From an uncultured Lachnospiraceae bacterium (GTDB lineage: Bacteria; Bacillota; Clostridia; Lachnospirales; Lachnospiraceae): DNA of 64,000 bases. A model generated the notes under the pieces. That model was not told the origin of the DNA. It worked only from the letters and a program-made list of their open reading frames with translations, and searched no databases. The stretch lies in assembly GCA_902801515.1 (NCBI GenBank), contig CADCII010000012.1, positions 25,247 to 89,246 on the forward strand, read 5' to 3'. Position numbers and translations under genes: made by a program. Positions 51,240-59,738 of the stretch are shown here, piece after piece; position 1 is the stretch's first letter; the number at the start of each line of letters is the position of its first letter.

Positions 51240-52522
51240 GAATTGTAAAACTGACCGATGAAACCAGAAAAGATCTGCTGAATACACTGCTGAAGAGGAG
51301 CCCGAACCAGTATGGCGAGTACGAGGAGACGGTTGCCCGGATCGTGGATGATGTAAGAGAGAGAGGCGATGAGGCTCTCTTTGAGTATACAGAAAAGTTT
51401 GACCATATCAGTCTGACACCCGAAACTGTGAAGGTTACCCCGCAGGAGATCGAGGAAGCATATAAGGAAGTGGATCCTGCGCTCCTTGACGTGATCCGGA
51501 AGGCACTGGTCAACATCCGCAGCTATCATGAGAAGCAGAGAAGGTATTCCTGGTTTGATTCGCAAAAGAGCGGGATCATGCTTGGCCAGAAGATATCTCC
51601 CCTGCAGCGTGTCGGCGTATACGTTCCGGGAGGAAAGGCCGTCTATCCGTCCTCTGTACTGATGAATGTAGTACCTGCGAAGGTGGCAGGCGTTGCGCAG
51701 ATCATCATGACAACTCCGTGCAGAAACGGAAAGGTCAGCCCGAATACGCTGGTCGCCGCCCATGAGGCAGGCGTTGACGAGATCTATAAAGTTGGCGGGT
51801 CCCAGGCAATCGCCGCTCTTGCCCACGGAACACAGACGATCCCCAAGGTTGACAAGATCGTAGGCCCGGGCAACATCTTTGTGGCTCTTGCGAAAAAGGC
51901 AGTCTACGGATTTGTCGGCATTGATTCCATTGCCGGACCCAGTGAGATCACTGTCCTGGCTGATGAGACGGCCAATCCGAGATTTGTTGCAGCGGACCTG
52001 CTGAGCCAGGCTGAGCATGATGAACTTGCTTCCGCGATCCTGGTCACCACATCCGAAAAACTGGCGCAGGAAGTATCCGCACAGGTGAACGGGTTTTTGA
52101 AGGTTCTCTCCAGGACGGAGATCATCAGCAAGTCGCTGGATAACTACGGTTTCATTCTGCTGGTGGATTCCCTGGAAGAAGGAATCAGCACTGTCGACCA
52201 GATCGCTCCGGAACATCTGGAGATCGTAACGGCAAACCCGTTTGACACCATGACCAGGGTACACAATGCCGGCGCGATGTTCCTGGGATCCTATTCCAGC
52301 GAGCCGCTTGGAGATTATTTCGCAGGGCCCAACCACATTCTTCCGACTAACGGGACGGCAAGATTCTTCAGTCCGCTGTCGGTGGATGATTTTGTCAAGA
52401 AGTCGAGTATCGTGTATTATTCAGAAGAAGCTCTGAGGGCGGTACATACAGATATCGAGACTTTCGCGAAGGCGGAGGAGCTTACGGCACACGCCAATTC
52501 TGTCGCAGTGCGGTTTGAGTGA
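51236..52522 (+). CDS. hisD: Histidinol dehydrogenase HisD
   Basis: NAD-dependent zinc enzyme performing the last two oxidation steps, histidinol to histidine. The 428-residue protein shows LQRVGVYVPGGKAVYPSS, KVGGSQAIAALAHGT, KIVGPGNIFVALAKK, the SEITVLADE loop, the zinc and base region AEHDELASA and QIAPEHLEIV, and a NHILPTNGTARF motif. It overlaps hisG by 4 bp, a sign of translational coupling. Confidence 0.97.
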   Translation: MRIVKLTDETRKDLLNTLLKRSPNQYGEYEETVARIVDDVRERGDEALFEYTEKFDHISLTPETVKVTPQEIEEAYKEVDPALLDVIRKALVNIRSYHEKQRRYSWFDSQKSGIMLGQKISPLQRVGVYVPGGKAVYPSSVLMNVVPAKVAGVAQIIMTTPCRNGKVSPNTLVAAHEAGVDEIYKVGGSQAIAALAHGTQTIPKVDKIVGPGNIFVALAKKAVYGFVGIDSIAGPSEITVLADETANPRFVAADLLSQAEHDELASAILVTTSEKLAQEVSAQVNGFLKVLSRTEIISKSLDNYGFILLVDSLEEGISTVDQIAPEHLEIVTANPFDTMTRVHNAGAMFLGSYSSEPLGDYFAGPNHILPTNGTARFFSPLSVDDFVKKSSIVYYSEEALRAVHTDIETFAKAEELTAHANSVAVRFE

Positions 52523-52559
52523 AGCGCAGCTGCAGTAAAACAGCCGGGAGGTGTTTTCT

Positions 52560-53147
52560 ATGGCAAGAATAGGAGAAGTTGAGAGGTATACATCCGAGAC
52601 CAGTATCGAGATCTCGATCAATCTGGACGGGTCCGGCAATACGCAGATCGATACAGGAATCGGTTTCTTTGACCATATGCTGGACGGGTTCGCCAGACAC
52701 GGACTGTTTGACCTGACAGTAAAAGTGGACGGTGACCTGCAGGTCGATGACCACCATACCATCGAGGATACCGGGATCGTTCTGGGACAGGCGATCGCCA
52801 GAGCTGCGGGCAACAAGAAAGGGATCGCCCGCTACGGAAGCCGTATCATCCCCATGGACGAAACGCTGGTCCTGTGCGCTGTCGATCTCTGCGGAAGGCC
52901 TTATTTCTCCTGGAATGCTGAGTTTCAGGGAGAGAAGATGGGCGGGATGTCCACTCAGATGGTGAAGGAATTCTTCTATGCTGTAAGCTACAGCGCCATG
53001 ATGAACCTGCATCTGAAGGTCCTTACGCCCGGAAATGACCACCATATGTGTGAAGCGATGTTTAAGGCTTTCGGCAAGGCGCTGGATATGGCGACAGCGA
53101 AAGATCCGCGCATCACGGACGTTCTCTCTACAAAGGGCAGTATCTGA
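52560..53147 (+). CDS. hisB: Imidazoleglycerol-phosphate dehydratase HisB
   Basis: A 195-residue monofunctional dehydratase, without the histidinol-phosphatase domain found in enterobacteria. Manganese-binding motifs are [30 protein letters not shown], and the matching late repeat [28 protein letters not shown] 52560 follows GGGAGGT by 7 bp. Confidence 0.96.
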   Translation: MARIGEVERYTSETSIEISINLDGSGNTQIDTGIGFFDHMLDGFARHGLFDLTVKVDGDLQVDDHHTIEDTGIVLGQAIARAAGNKKGIARYGSRIIPMDETLVLCAVDLCGRPYFSWNAEFQGEKMGGMSTQMVKEFFYAVSYSAMMNLHLKVLTPGNDHHMCEAMFKAFGKALDMATAKDPRITDVLSTKGSI

Positions 53148-53161
53148 CAGGAAGGTTGATT

Positions 53162-54511
53162 ATGGAGAAACAGATCGTATCTGCCGTCTTTCTGAACAGA
53201 GGGATGGCAGTTTCGTCACTTACAGACAGCAGCGAATATGCAGGCGGTGACGCGGCCGCACTGTCGCAGCAGTATTCAGACCGCGGAGCGGATGTTCTTC
53301 TGGTCTTTGACCAGTCTGATACAGATGAAGAGCATGACAATTCGCTTACGCTGATGCGCAGGATGGCCAGGATCACGGACATTCCCATGTGGGGCGCCGG
53401 GAATGTGAAGCGCGTCGAGGACGTCAAGAAGATCCTCTACGCAGGATGCATGAAAGCAGTCCTGAATGCCTCACGTGCATCCAACCTGGATATGCTCGAA
53501 GAAGTATCTGCCAGATTCGGCAGAGAGAAGATCGCAGTGTGCATCGCTCCGGACAGGGACGAAGAACTGAGCGCAGAACAGATGACAAAGATCGCGAAGT
53601 ATTCTGACTGCATCCTGCTGCTGGCGGACGATAACTATGAAACGGATCTTCGCAGAGTGAGAGAACAGCTCATCGGCTGTGCAGGTCCTGACGTTCAGGA
53701 TAAGACGGTCCCGGATATCCTGCTGTGGAAGACCGGCAGCAGTCCGGATACAGAGACCATAGCTCAGATCTTCAGGGAGGACCTTGCAGCAGGTCTTGGA
53801 TGCGGGATGACGCAGGATACGGACACAGATCTTATGGGGCTTAAAGCTGACCTGAAAGAGATGGGGGCAGATGTGAATACTTATACCTGCTCTGTTTTGT
53901 GGGATGACCTTAAAAAGGACAGCAATGGTCTTGTCCCTGTAGTGGTCCAGGATTACAGAAATGAAGAAGTCCTGATGGTCGCCTATATGAACCGTGAGGC
54001 TTTTGAGAATACTGTGCGCACGGGAAGGATGACATACTGGTCAAGGTCGCGCAGTGAACTGTGGCTGAAGGGACTTACGTCAGGTCATTTCCAGTATCTG
54101 AAGGAAATGAGAATAGACTGTGACAATGACACCCTCCTTGCCAGGATCTCCCAGATCGGTGCGGCCTGCCATACCGGAAACCGCAGCTGTTTCTACAGGT
54201 CAGTCCTGAAGAAGGATACGCCGCACAAAAACCCTATGAAGGTGTTTGAAGATGTGTACGGGACCATCGAAGACAGAAAAGCGCATCCCAAGGAAGGTTC
54301 CTACACCAATTACCTGTTTGACAAGGGAATTGACAAGATCCTGAAGAAATGCGGCGAGGAGGCGACAGAGATCGTGATCGCCGCCAAGAATCCCAATCCG
54401 GAAGAGATCAAGTATGAGATGGCTGATTTTCTGTACCACATGATGGTGCTCATGGCGGCCAGAGATATCACCTGGGATGATATTGCGCAGGAACTGGCCA
54501 ACCGTGAGTAA
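53162..54511 (+). CDS. hisIE: HisIE (PR-AMP cyclohydrolase / PR-ATP diphosphatase) with N-terminal degenerate HisF-like barrel
   Basis: Three parts in 449 residues. About 245-345 is HisI, with the zinc/Cys motif [20 protein letters not shown] and TGNRSCFYR. About 350-449 is HisE, with [20 protein letters not shown] and [13 protein letters not shown]. These carry out the second and third steps. The first 220 residues align with HisA/HisF barrels ([16 protein letters not shown] and [20 protein letters not shown]), but the catalytic Asp after strand 1 is replaced (AVFLNRG for PCLDVKDG), the strand-5 Asp is lost, and the GGG phosphate loop is GAG; the second half is eroded. That domain is probably non-catalytic. 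True hisA, hisF, hisH and hisC are not in this operon. ATG 53162 follows GGAAGG. Confidence 0.9.
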   Translation: MEKQIVSAVFLNRGMAVSSLTDSSEYAGGDAAALSQQYSDRGADVLLVFDQSDTDEEHDNSLTLMRRMARITDIPMWGAGNVKRVEDVKKILYAGCMKAVLNASRASNLDMLEEVSARFGREKIAVCIAPDRDEELSAEQMTKIAKYSDCILLLADDNYETDLRRVREQLIGCAGPDVQDKTVPDILLWKTGSSPDTETIAQIFREDLAAGLGCGMTQDTDTDLMGLKADLKEMGADVNTYTCSVLWDDLKKDSNGLVPVVVQDYRNEEVLMVAYMNREAFENTVRTGRMTYWSRSRSELWLKGLTSGHFQYLKEMRIDCDNDTLLARISQIGAACHTGNRSCFYRSVLKKDTPHKNPMKVFEDVYGTIEDRKAHPKEGSYTNYLFDKGIDKILKKCGEEATEIVIAAKNPNPEEIKYEMADFLYHMMVLMAARDITWDDIAQELANRE

Positions 54512-54543
54512 CACCTTCAGCGGAATTGATGGCATATAGAGGA

Positions 54544-54572
54544 TTGACATTATTATTCAGACTGTGGATAAT
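54544..54572 (+). promoter_or_regulatory. Promoter of leuA
   Basis: A perfect TTGACA (54544-54549), 17-bp spacer, and GATAAT (54567-54572), in the 106-bp gap after the his operon. It lets leuA be made separately from the his genes. Confidence 0.75.
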
Positions 54573-54617
54573 CTCTGTGTCTGATTATTCGGAGCATATT
54601 AGGAGGAACCTGACGAT

Positions 54618-56291
54618 ATGATGAATCACAATAAGTACAGAAAGCAGTTTTTCAATCCCCCTGCAGCAGAGCTGAAATGGGCACAGAAGGATTCGGTCCA
54701 GAAGGCGCCTGTCTGGTGTTCTGTTGACCTTCGTGACGGAAACCAGGCACTGGTCGTTCCGATGGATCTGGAGACAAAACTTCAGTTTTTTGAACTCCTT
54801 GTCCAGATTGGATTCAAAGAGATCGAAGTCGGATTCCCGGCAGCGTCTGAGACGGAATATGAATTCCTGCGGGCTCTGATCGAGCGCGATCTTGTACCGG
54901 AGGATGTTACGCTTCAGGTTCTGACACAGGCAAGAGAGCATATCATCAGAAAGACTTTTGATGCGCTGAAGGGCTGCAGCAACGCGATCGTCCATGTATA
55001 TAATTCAACTTCTCTGGCTCAGAGAGAGCAGGTTTTCAAGAAGTCCAAAGAAGAGATCCTGCAGATCGCAGTAGAGGGAGCAACGCTTCTGAAACAGCTG
55101 ACAGAAGAGGCAGGAGAGAGGTACCGTTTCGAGTACAGTCCGGAGTCCTTTACCGGCACCGAGCCGGAGTACGCCCTTGAGGTCTGCAACGCCGTACTGG
55201 ATGTCTGGCAGCCGACAGCTGACAGGAAGGCGATCATCAACCTTCCGTCCACAGTCCAGCTGTCCATGCCTCATGTATACGCCAACCAGATCGAGTATAT
55301 CTCCGACAATCTGAAGTACCGTGAGAACGTAGTGGTGTCACTGCATCCGCACAATGACCGCGGCACCGGTGTCGCTGACGCAGAGATGGGCCTTCTGGCA
55401 GGAGCAGACCGTATCGAAGGAACGATCTTCGGAAACGGTGAGCGCACCGGCAATGTTGATATAGTGACTCTGGCTCTGAATATGTACAGCCAGGGAGTGG
55501 ATCCGCAGCTGAATTTTGACAACATGCTGGAGATCGTCGACAAGTACGAAGAGTACACCGGCATGGACGTCAATCCGAGGACTCCGTACGGCGGAGCTCT
55601 GGTATTCGCTGCATTTTCCGGATCCCATCAGGATGCCATCGCCAAGGGCATGGCGTACCGCGCAGGACACGACGACATCAAGTGGACCGTTCCCTACATC
55701 CCGATCGATCCCACGGATATCGGGCGCAGCTATGACGCGGACGTCATCCGTATCAACAGCCAGTCCGGCAAGGGCGGCGTCGGATTCATCCTGGAGCACA
55801 ACTTCGGACTCAGGCTTCCCAAGAAGATGCGCGAGAGCTTCAGCTACATGGTCAAGTCCGAATCCGACCACGCGCACAAGGAACTCACGCCGGAGCAGAT
55901 CTTCGACCTGTTCATCGACAAGTACGAAGACATCAATCGCCCGTTCAGCATCTCGGAAGTTCATTTCCGCCAGAGAAATGGAATCGTCGCTTATGTTACG
56001 ACTCAGTTCCGCGGCCAGTCCTCCGAGGTCATGGCAAACGGAAACGGACGTCTGGACGCTGTATCGAAGGCACTCAGGAAGCATTACAACTTCAACTACG
56101 AGCTGGAAGTCTACGAAGAGCATGCTCTTGAACAGTCGTCGTCCTCACGCGCTATCGCCTATGTCGGCATAAGGCCGGCGGACGGGAAACTGTACTGGGG
56201 CGCAGGCGTCGACGTCGATATCATCCGTGCATCCATCGACGCGCTTCTCACTGCAGTCAACAATGCTGCGACTGCAGCAGGGATCAGTTAA
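54618..56291 (+). CDS. leuA: 2-isopropylmalate synthase LeuA (long form, LeuA2 type)
   Basis: Condenses acetyl-CoA and 2-oxoisovalerate in the first step of leucine synthesis. The 557-residue protein has the N-terminal VDLRDGNQAL metal site, VSLHPHNDRGTGVADAE with the HxH metal ligands, and GTIFGNGERTGNVDIV. The C-terminal region after about 420 is the leucine-binding regulatory domain. The length and the KAPVWCSVDLRDGNQA pattern place it in the actinobacterial/fungal-like type rather than the 510-residue E. coli type. Two adjacent ATG codons follow GGAGG. No leuB or leuCD genes follow, and a terminator closes the unit. Confidence 0.95.
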   Translation: MMNHNKYRKQFFNPPAAELKWAQKDSVQKAPVWCSVDLRDGNQALVVPMDLETKLQFFELLVQIGFKEIEVGFPAASETEYEFLRALIERDLVPEDVTLQVLTQAREHIIRKTFDALKGCSNAIVHVYNSTSLAQREQVFKKSKEEILQIAVEGATLLKQLTEEAGERYRFEYSPESFTGTEPEYALEVCNAVLDVWQPTADRKAIINLPSTVQLSMPHVYANQIEYISDNLKYRENVVVSLHPHNDRGTGVADAEMGLLAGADRIEGTIFGNGERTGNVDIVTLALNMYSQGVDPQLNFDNMLEIVDKYEEYTGMDVNPRTPYGGALVFAAFSGSHQDAIAKGMAYRAGHDDIKWTVPYIPIDPTDIGRSYDADVIRINSQSGKGGVGFILEHNFGLRLPKKMRESFSYMVKSESDHAHKELTPEQIFDLFIDKYEDINRPFSISEVHFRQRNGIVAYVTTQFRGQSSEVMANGNGRLDAVSKALRKHYNFNYELEVYEEHALEQSSSSRAIAYVGIRPADGKLYWGAGVDVDIIRASIDALLTAVNNAATAAGIS

Positions 56292-56336
56292 AAGCAGATC
56301 AATAAGAACCTGAACCAGCTGAATTCTGATATAAAC

Positions 56337-56375
56337 ATAACCGGTCTTTCTCTTTTGGGAGAGAGACCGGTTTTT
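56337..56375 (+). terminator. Terminator of leuA
   Basis: A 12-bp stem with one G-U pair (CCGGTCTTTCTC / GAGAGAGACCGG, 6-nt loop), followed by five T residues. Confidence 0.9.
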
Positions 56376-56377
56376 AC

Positions 56378-56460
56378 ATCTCAGTGGGGGTGAACCCCGC
56401 CTCTATTGGCGGTGGGTAACTGGCTGGTCTCAGTGGCGGGTGTCAATCCCCCACTGAGAT
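56378..56460. repeat. 13-bp inverted repeat bracketing an intergenic hairpin region
   Basis: ATCTCAGTGGGGG (56378-56390) and its exact complement CCCCCACTGAGAT (56448-56460) enclose 57 bp that also contain a partial direct repeat (TCTCAGTGGCGGG). This is the left part of the gene-free stretch 56292-56728; no coding region is visible here. Confidence 0.75.
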
Positions 56461-56463
56461 ATA

Positions 56464-56592
56464 GCCTCCGGCAGGATGCCAGGGTCCACGACGTCCAGTG
56501 GACGGCGGATTTGGACCGACCGAAGCGGAGCGAAGATGCGCAAAGAAAGACGCCTTCGGCGTCGCGCATCCCGGCGCAAGTCTGCCGGTGGC
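56464..56592. repeat. 129-bp structured intergenic element with short terminal inverted repeats
   Basis: The ends GCCTCCGGCAG (56464-56474) and CTGCCGGTGGC (56582-56592) are inverted repeats with one mismatch. Inside are GTCCAC/GTGGAC, GATGCGC/GCGCATC and GACGCC/GGCGTC hairpins, and at the right end the perfect stem CAAGTCTGCC / GGCAGACTTG (56577-56599, 3-nt loop). It looks like a small non-coding repeat element. Its left end recurs at the rmlC stop (33118-33138). Confidence 0.65.
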
Positions 56593-56673
56593 AGACTTGA
56601 ATCACCACATCTGGTAGAAAATATACTTCTGACTACTATATTACGTATGTGTTGCAGAACTGTTACAGAATTA

Positions 56674-56702
56674 TTGACAAAACTCCTTTTAATATCTATA
56701 AT
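56674..56702 (+). promoter_or_regulatory. Perfect consensus sigma-A promoter of the SleB-like gene
   Basis: TTGACA (56674-56679), 17-bp spacer, TATAAT (56697-56702): both hexamers and the spacing match the consensus exactly, 26 bp before the start codon. The gene is likely strongly expressed in growing cells. Confidence 0.85.
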
Positions 56703-56728
56703 TATCGATGTAAGGAGTTTAAACAAGC

Positions 56729-57544
56729 ATGGAAAAACGATGGTCAATACCTCTGATCGGGAAGATATTCATCATCAGAGATACAATTGAACAATCGGTA
56801 TTCTATATTGCACTGGCACTCATCATGCTGTGTGCGATTCTTTTTCTTGCGGTTCCGTCAGTGCACGGCATGAAAATGAATAAAACAGCATCTGATCTGG
56901 AAGATATGACAATCACTCTGGCAGGAGCCGGGACAGAGTACAGTGATGAGACTGCAGGACCTGGAGATAATAGTTCCGTAGCAACAGTGCACCTGGATCT
57001 TGCCGCCGGATGCTTCGAGGATCTGAACCAGGCAGCTCTGTCTGCAGCTGTCTTCCGGCAGGAACAGAGTCTGTCCGCAGTTCCCGTAAAAACTGCCTCT
57101 GTGGTCGGATATACAGCGATGAATACAGTGGAAGGCAGCAGGATCATGTCCTATACAGATTATCAGACACTGCTCCAGATCGTTGAGGCAGAGTGTACCG
57201 GAGGCGACGAGCGAAGCAAGCAGTATGTCGCATGCGTGGTCCTCAACCGGACAAAAGATAAGCATTTTCCTGATACAGTCTATGATGTCGTATGGCAGAG
57301 ACTGGGCGGCGAGGCTCAGTTCTCCCCGACGCAGGACGGCCGCATGGGAACGCTGAAGATCAGCGACTCTACAGTGAAAGCCGTGAACAAAGCACTGCAG
57401 GGAGATGATATCTCACAGGGCGCACTGTTCTTCCTTGCAAGAAAATACGCGTCGAAAGACAATGTGGAATGGTTCGAAGATGAACTGGAATACCTGTATT
57501 CCTACGGAGGCCATGAGTTCTACCGGTTTAAGAAGGCAGCCTGA
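56729..57544 (+). CDS. Membrane-anchored SleB/CwlJ-type cell wall hydrolase
   Basis: A 271-residue protein with one membrane segment (about 27-48), a linker with an extracytoplasmic Thr/Gly/Ser-rich part (about 50-135), and a C-terminal Hydrolase_2 (SleB) domain from about 145. The predicted catalytic Glu is E155 in IVEAECTGGDERSKQYVACVVLNR, and FPDTVYDVVWQ and QFSPTQDGRM follow the family pattern. SleB enzymes are lytic transglycosylases of spore cortex, but the perfect vegetative promoter and anchored form suggest growth-related wall trimming here (inference). AAGGAG precedes the ATG. Confidence 0.88.
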   Translation: MEKRWSIPLIGKIFIIRDTIEQSVFYIALALIMLCAILFLAVPSVHGMKMNKTASDLEDMTITLAGAGTEYSDETAGPGDNSSVATVHLDLAAGCFEDLNQAALSAAVFRQEQSLSAVPVKTASVVGYTAMNTVEGSRIMSYTDYQTLLQIVEAECTGGDERSKQYVACVVLNRTKDKHFPDTVYDVVWQRLGGEAQFSPTQDGRMGTLKISDSTVKAVNKALQGDDISQGALFFLARKYASKDNVEWFEDELEYLYSYGGHEFYRFKKAA

Positions 57545-57580
57545 TGAGAGATAAGGAAAAATAAAATACATGCAAACCAG

Positions 57581-57610
57581 ACAGGATCCGCAGCGGGTCC
57601 TGTTTTTTTT
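57581..57610 (+). terminator. Terminator after the SleB-like gene
   Basis: ACAGGATCC / GGGTCCTGT stem with one G-U pair and a short loop, followed by eight T residues. Confidence 0.88.
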
Positions 57611-57648
57611 CGTGTTTCGCCAGGTTCTTCTGCGGTATCATTCCATGC

Positions 57649-57677
57649 TTGCCTGAAAACAGGATTTCGATTATTAT
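57649..57677 (+). promoter_or_regulatory. Promoter of thrC
   Basis: TTGCCT (57649-57654), 17-bp spacer, TATTAT (57672-57677), about 60 bp before the thrC start. Confidence 0.55.
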
Positions 57678-57738
57678 TATGCAATAGTAAAAGACATGTT
57701 ATGAAATCATTCAGAAGAGAGATTGGAGTTTTGATTCT

Positions 57739-59226
57739 ATGCAGATCATGTACAGGAGCACCCGCAGTCCCGAACTTAAAGTAACAGCATCCCAGGCTGT
57801 TCTGCAGGGACTTGCGCCGGACGGAGGACTGTTTGTTCCCGAAAAACTGCCGCGCTATCCTCAGGACTGGGAAGTGCTGTCCGCGCAGAGCTATCAGGAG
57901 ACTGCGCTGCAGGTCATGCGCCTGCTCCTTACCGACTATACAGAAGAGGAACTGAGGAACTGCATAGACAGAGCCTATGACAGCAAGTTCGATATTCCGC
58001 AGATCACCTGCCTGAAAGAGACCGACGGCGTATGGTACCTGGAACTGTTCCACGGAGCGACCATCGCGTTCAAGGATATGGCGCTCTCCATACTCCCGCA
58101 TCTTATGACGACTGCGGCCGCGAAGAATGGAGTGACGGATGAGATCGTAATCCTGACTGCCACTTCCGGAGATACCGGCAAGGCGGCGATGGCTGGATTT
58201 GCAGATGTTCCGGGAACCAGGATCATCGTATTCTACCCCAAGGGCGGCGTCAGTGCTGTCCAGGAGCGGCAGATGGTGACCCAGAGAGGGGCAAATGTAC
58301 ATGTGGTCGGCATCAACGGGAACTTTGACGATGCCCAGTCCGCTGTCAAGAGGATCTTCTCGGATGAGCAGATGAAGAAGCAGATGGCAGGGGCAGGAAA
58401 ACGGTTCTCCAGCGCCAATTCCATCAACATCGGAAGACTTGTCCCCCAGATCGTCTATTATTTCTATGCCTACGGACAGCTGGTGAAAGACGGAAAAGTA
58501 AAGGCGGGAGATGTGATCAACATCACCGTTCCCACCGGGAATTTCGGGAACATCCTTGCCGCATATTATGCGAAGCAGATGGGACTGCCTGTCAGGAAAC
58601 TGGTATGTGCGTCAAATGAAAACAAAGTCCTGGTAGATTTCTTCAGGACGGGCGCTTATGACCGCAACCGCAGTTTTATTCTGACGTCATCACCTTCCAT
58701 GGATATACTGATCTCCAGCAACCTGGAGAGACTGATCTACCAGATCGCGGGAGAAGATCCGCAGGTGACGAAGAAACTGATGGAGAGCCTCATTTCCTCA
58801 GGCGTATACTGCATAACGGACAGCATGAAGGATGGGCTTAAGGACTTCTATGGAAACTATGCCACGGAATCAGAGACAGCAGAAGAGATTGCCAGGGTCT
58901 ATAACACATTTGGTTATGTGATCGACACTCACACAGCTGTCGCTTCCAGAGTATGCAGGAAGTACCAGGCGGATACCGGCGATCATACGCCTATGGTTAC
59001 AGCTTCCACTGCAAGCCCGTACAAGTTTGCCAGATCCGTGGTCTGCGCGATCCGTCCGGAACTCCAGACGAAGACAGACTTTGAACTGATCGACGAGCTT
59101 TATGAGATATCAGGAACAGCTGTCCCGAAGGCAATTGAGGATATCAGGTCTGCACCGATCCTGCACCGGACGGTCGTGGACGCCGCGGACATGAGCGCAG
59201 AGATCATCCGCTGGCTCGGAATCTGA
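57739..59226 (+). CDS. thrC: Threonine synthase ThrC
   Basis: PLP-dependent enzyme converting O-phosphohomoserine to threonine. The 495-residue protein belongs to the long (E. coli/yeast-like) class. It shows YRSTRSPELKVTASQAVLQGLAPDGGLFVPE at the N-terminus in two blocks, the PLP Lys112 in GATIAFKDMALS, TATSGDTGKAAMAGF, and VPTGNFGNILAAYYAK for phosphate binding. Ribosome binding site GGAG lies 11 bp upstream. Homoserine kinase and dehydrogenase are not nearby. Confidence 0.95.
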   Translation: MQIMYRSTRSPELKVTASQAVLQGLAPDGGLFVPEKLPRYPQDWEVLSAQSYQETALQVMRLLLTDYTEEELRNCIDRAYDSKFDIPQITCLKETDGVWYLELFHGATIAFKDMALSILPHLMTTAAAKNGVTDEIVILTATSGDTGKAAMAGFADVPGTRIIVFYPKGGVSAVQERQMVTQRGANVHVVGINGNFDDAQSAVKRIFSDEQMKKQMAGAGKRFSSANSINIGRLVPQIVYYFYAYGQLVKDGKVKAGDVINITVPTGNFGNILAAYYAKQMGLPVRKLVCASNENKVLVDFFRTGAYDRNRSFILTSSPSMDILISSNLERLIYQIAGEDPQVTKKLMESLISSGVYCITDSMKDGLKDFYGNYATESETAEEIARVYNTFGYVIDTHTAVASRVCRKYQADTGDHTPMVTASTASPYKFARSVVCAIRPELQTKTDFELIDELYEISGTAVPKAIEDIRSAPILHRTVVDAADMSAEIIRWLGI

Positions 59227-59272
59227 GAGGAAGAAACTTCTGTGGGATTTTGATATTGCAAGGGAGACAAAT

Positions 59273-59629
59273 ATGAATACCAATTCTATATTCGGCATAA
59301 TGGATTTTCTGATCATCGGAGCAGGAATCTACATCCTCTATTCCTGGTATCTTCTGATGTATAAGGGAGAGATCAAGGAGGGTGTCCTGGTAAGCCAGGG
59401 ATGGGCCAAAAAGTGCAAGGATCTGGACGGATACCGCAAGTTCATCGGAACGAAACTGCTGGCGCTTGCCGTTGTAGCCTTCTTATCCGGCGGGGTCTGC
59501 CTGTATTCCGATTATGTAAAACCGGTTCCTTCCTCCATATATCTTGGGGTGACCGCGTTATTCTTTATTGTGCTGATCTGGTTCATCACACAGACGAAGA
59601 AGGCCCAGACACAATTCTTTTATTCATAA
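59273..59629 (+). CDS. Small conserved membrane protein
   Basis: A 118-residue protein with three predicted membrane helices (about 10-30, 62-80 and 88-108) and a charged loop with GWAKKCKDLDGYRKFIG between the first two. The pattern matches small Lachnospiraceae membrane proteins of unknown function. GGGAG precedes the ATG. It is 46 bp after thrC and ends in a GC-rich hairpin, so it probably lies on the thrC transcript. Confidence 0.7.
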   Translation: MNTNSIFGIMDFLIIGAGIYILYSWYLLMYKGEIKEGVLVSQGWAKKCKDLDGYRKFIGTKLLALAVVAFLSGGVCLYSDYVKPVPSSIYLGVTALFFIVLIWFITQTKKAQTQFFYS

Positions 59630-59658
59630 GACAACTAAGATTCAAGAACGATGAATGC

Positions 59659-59694
59659 AACCGGCCGTCCATGATGCAGGCGGCCGGTTCTTTC
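59659..59694 (+). terminator. Probable terminator before the helicase gene
   Basis: A 9-bp perfect stem AACCGGCCG / CGGCCGGTT followed by CTTTC. The T tract is poor, so termination may be partial. Confidence 0.5.
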
Positions 59695-59738
59695 GGTCAG
59701 GATTGACCAGGTATAAGCTGGAATCGGCACAGATAATT

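Noticed and set aside
50978-52336. Long antisense reading frame (452 codons, - strand)
   Set aside because: It overlaps hisG and hisD, both unmistakable; no motif or start signal supports it.
56406-56600. Short reading frames in the intergenic element
   Set aside because: Both strands show only short frames made by the repeats and hairpins, without start signals.
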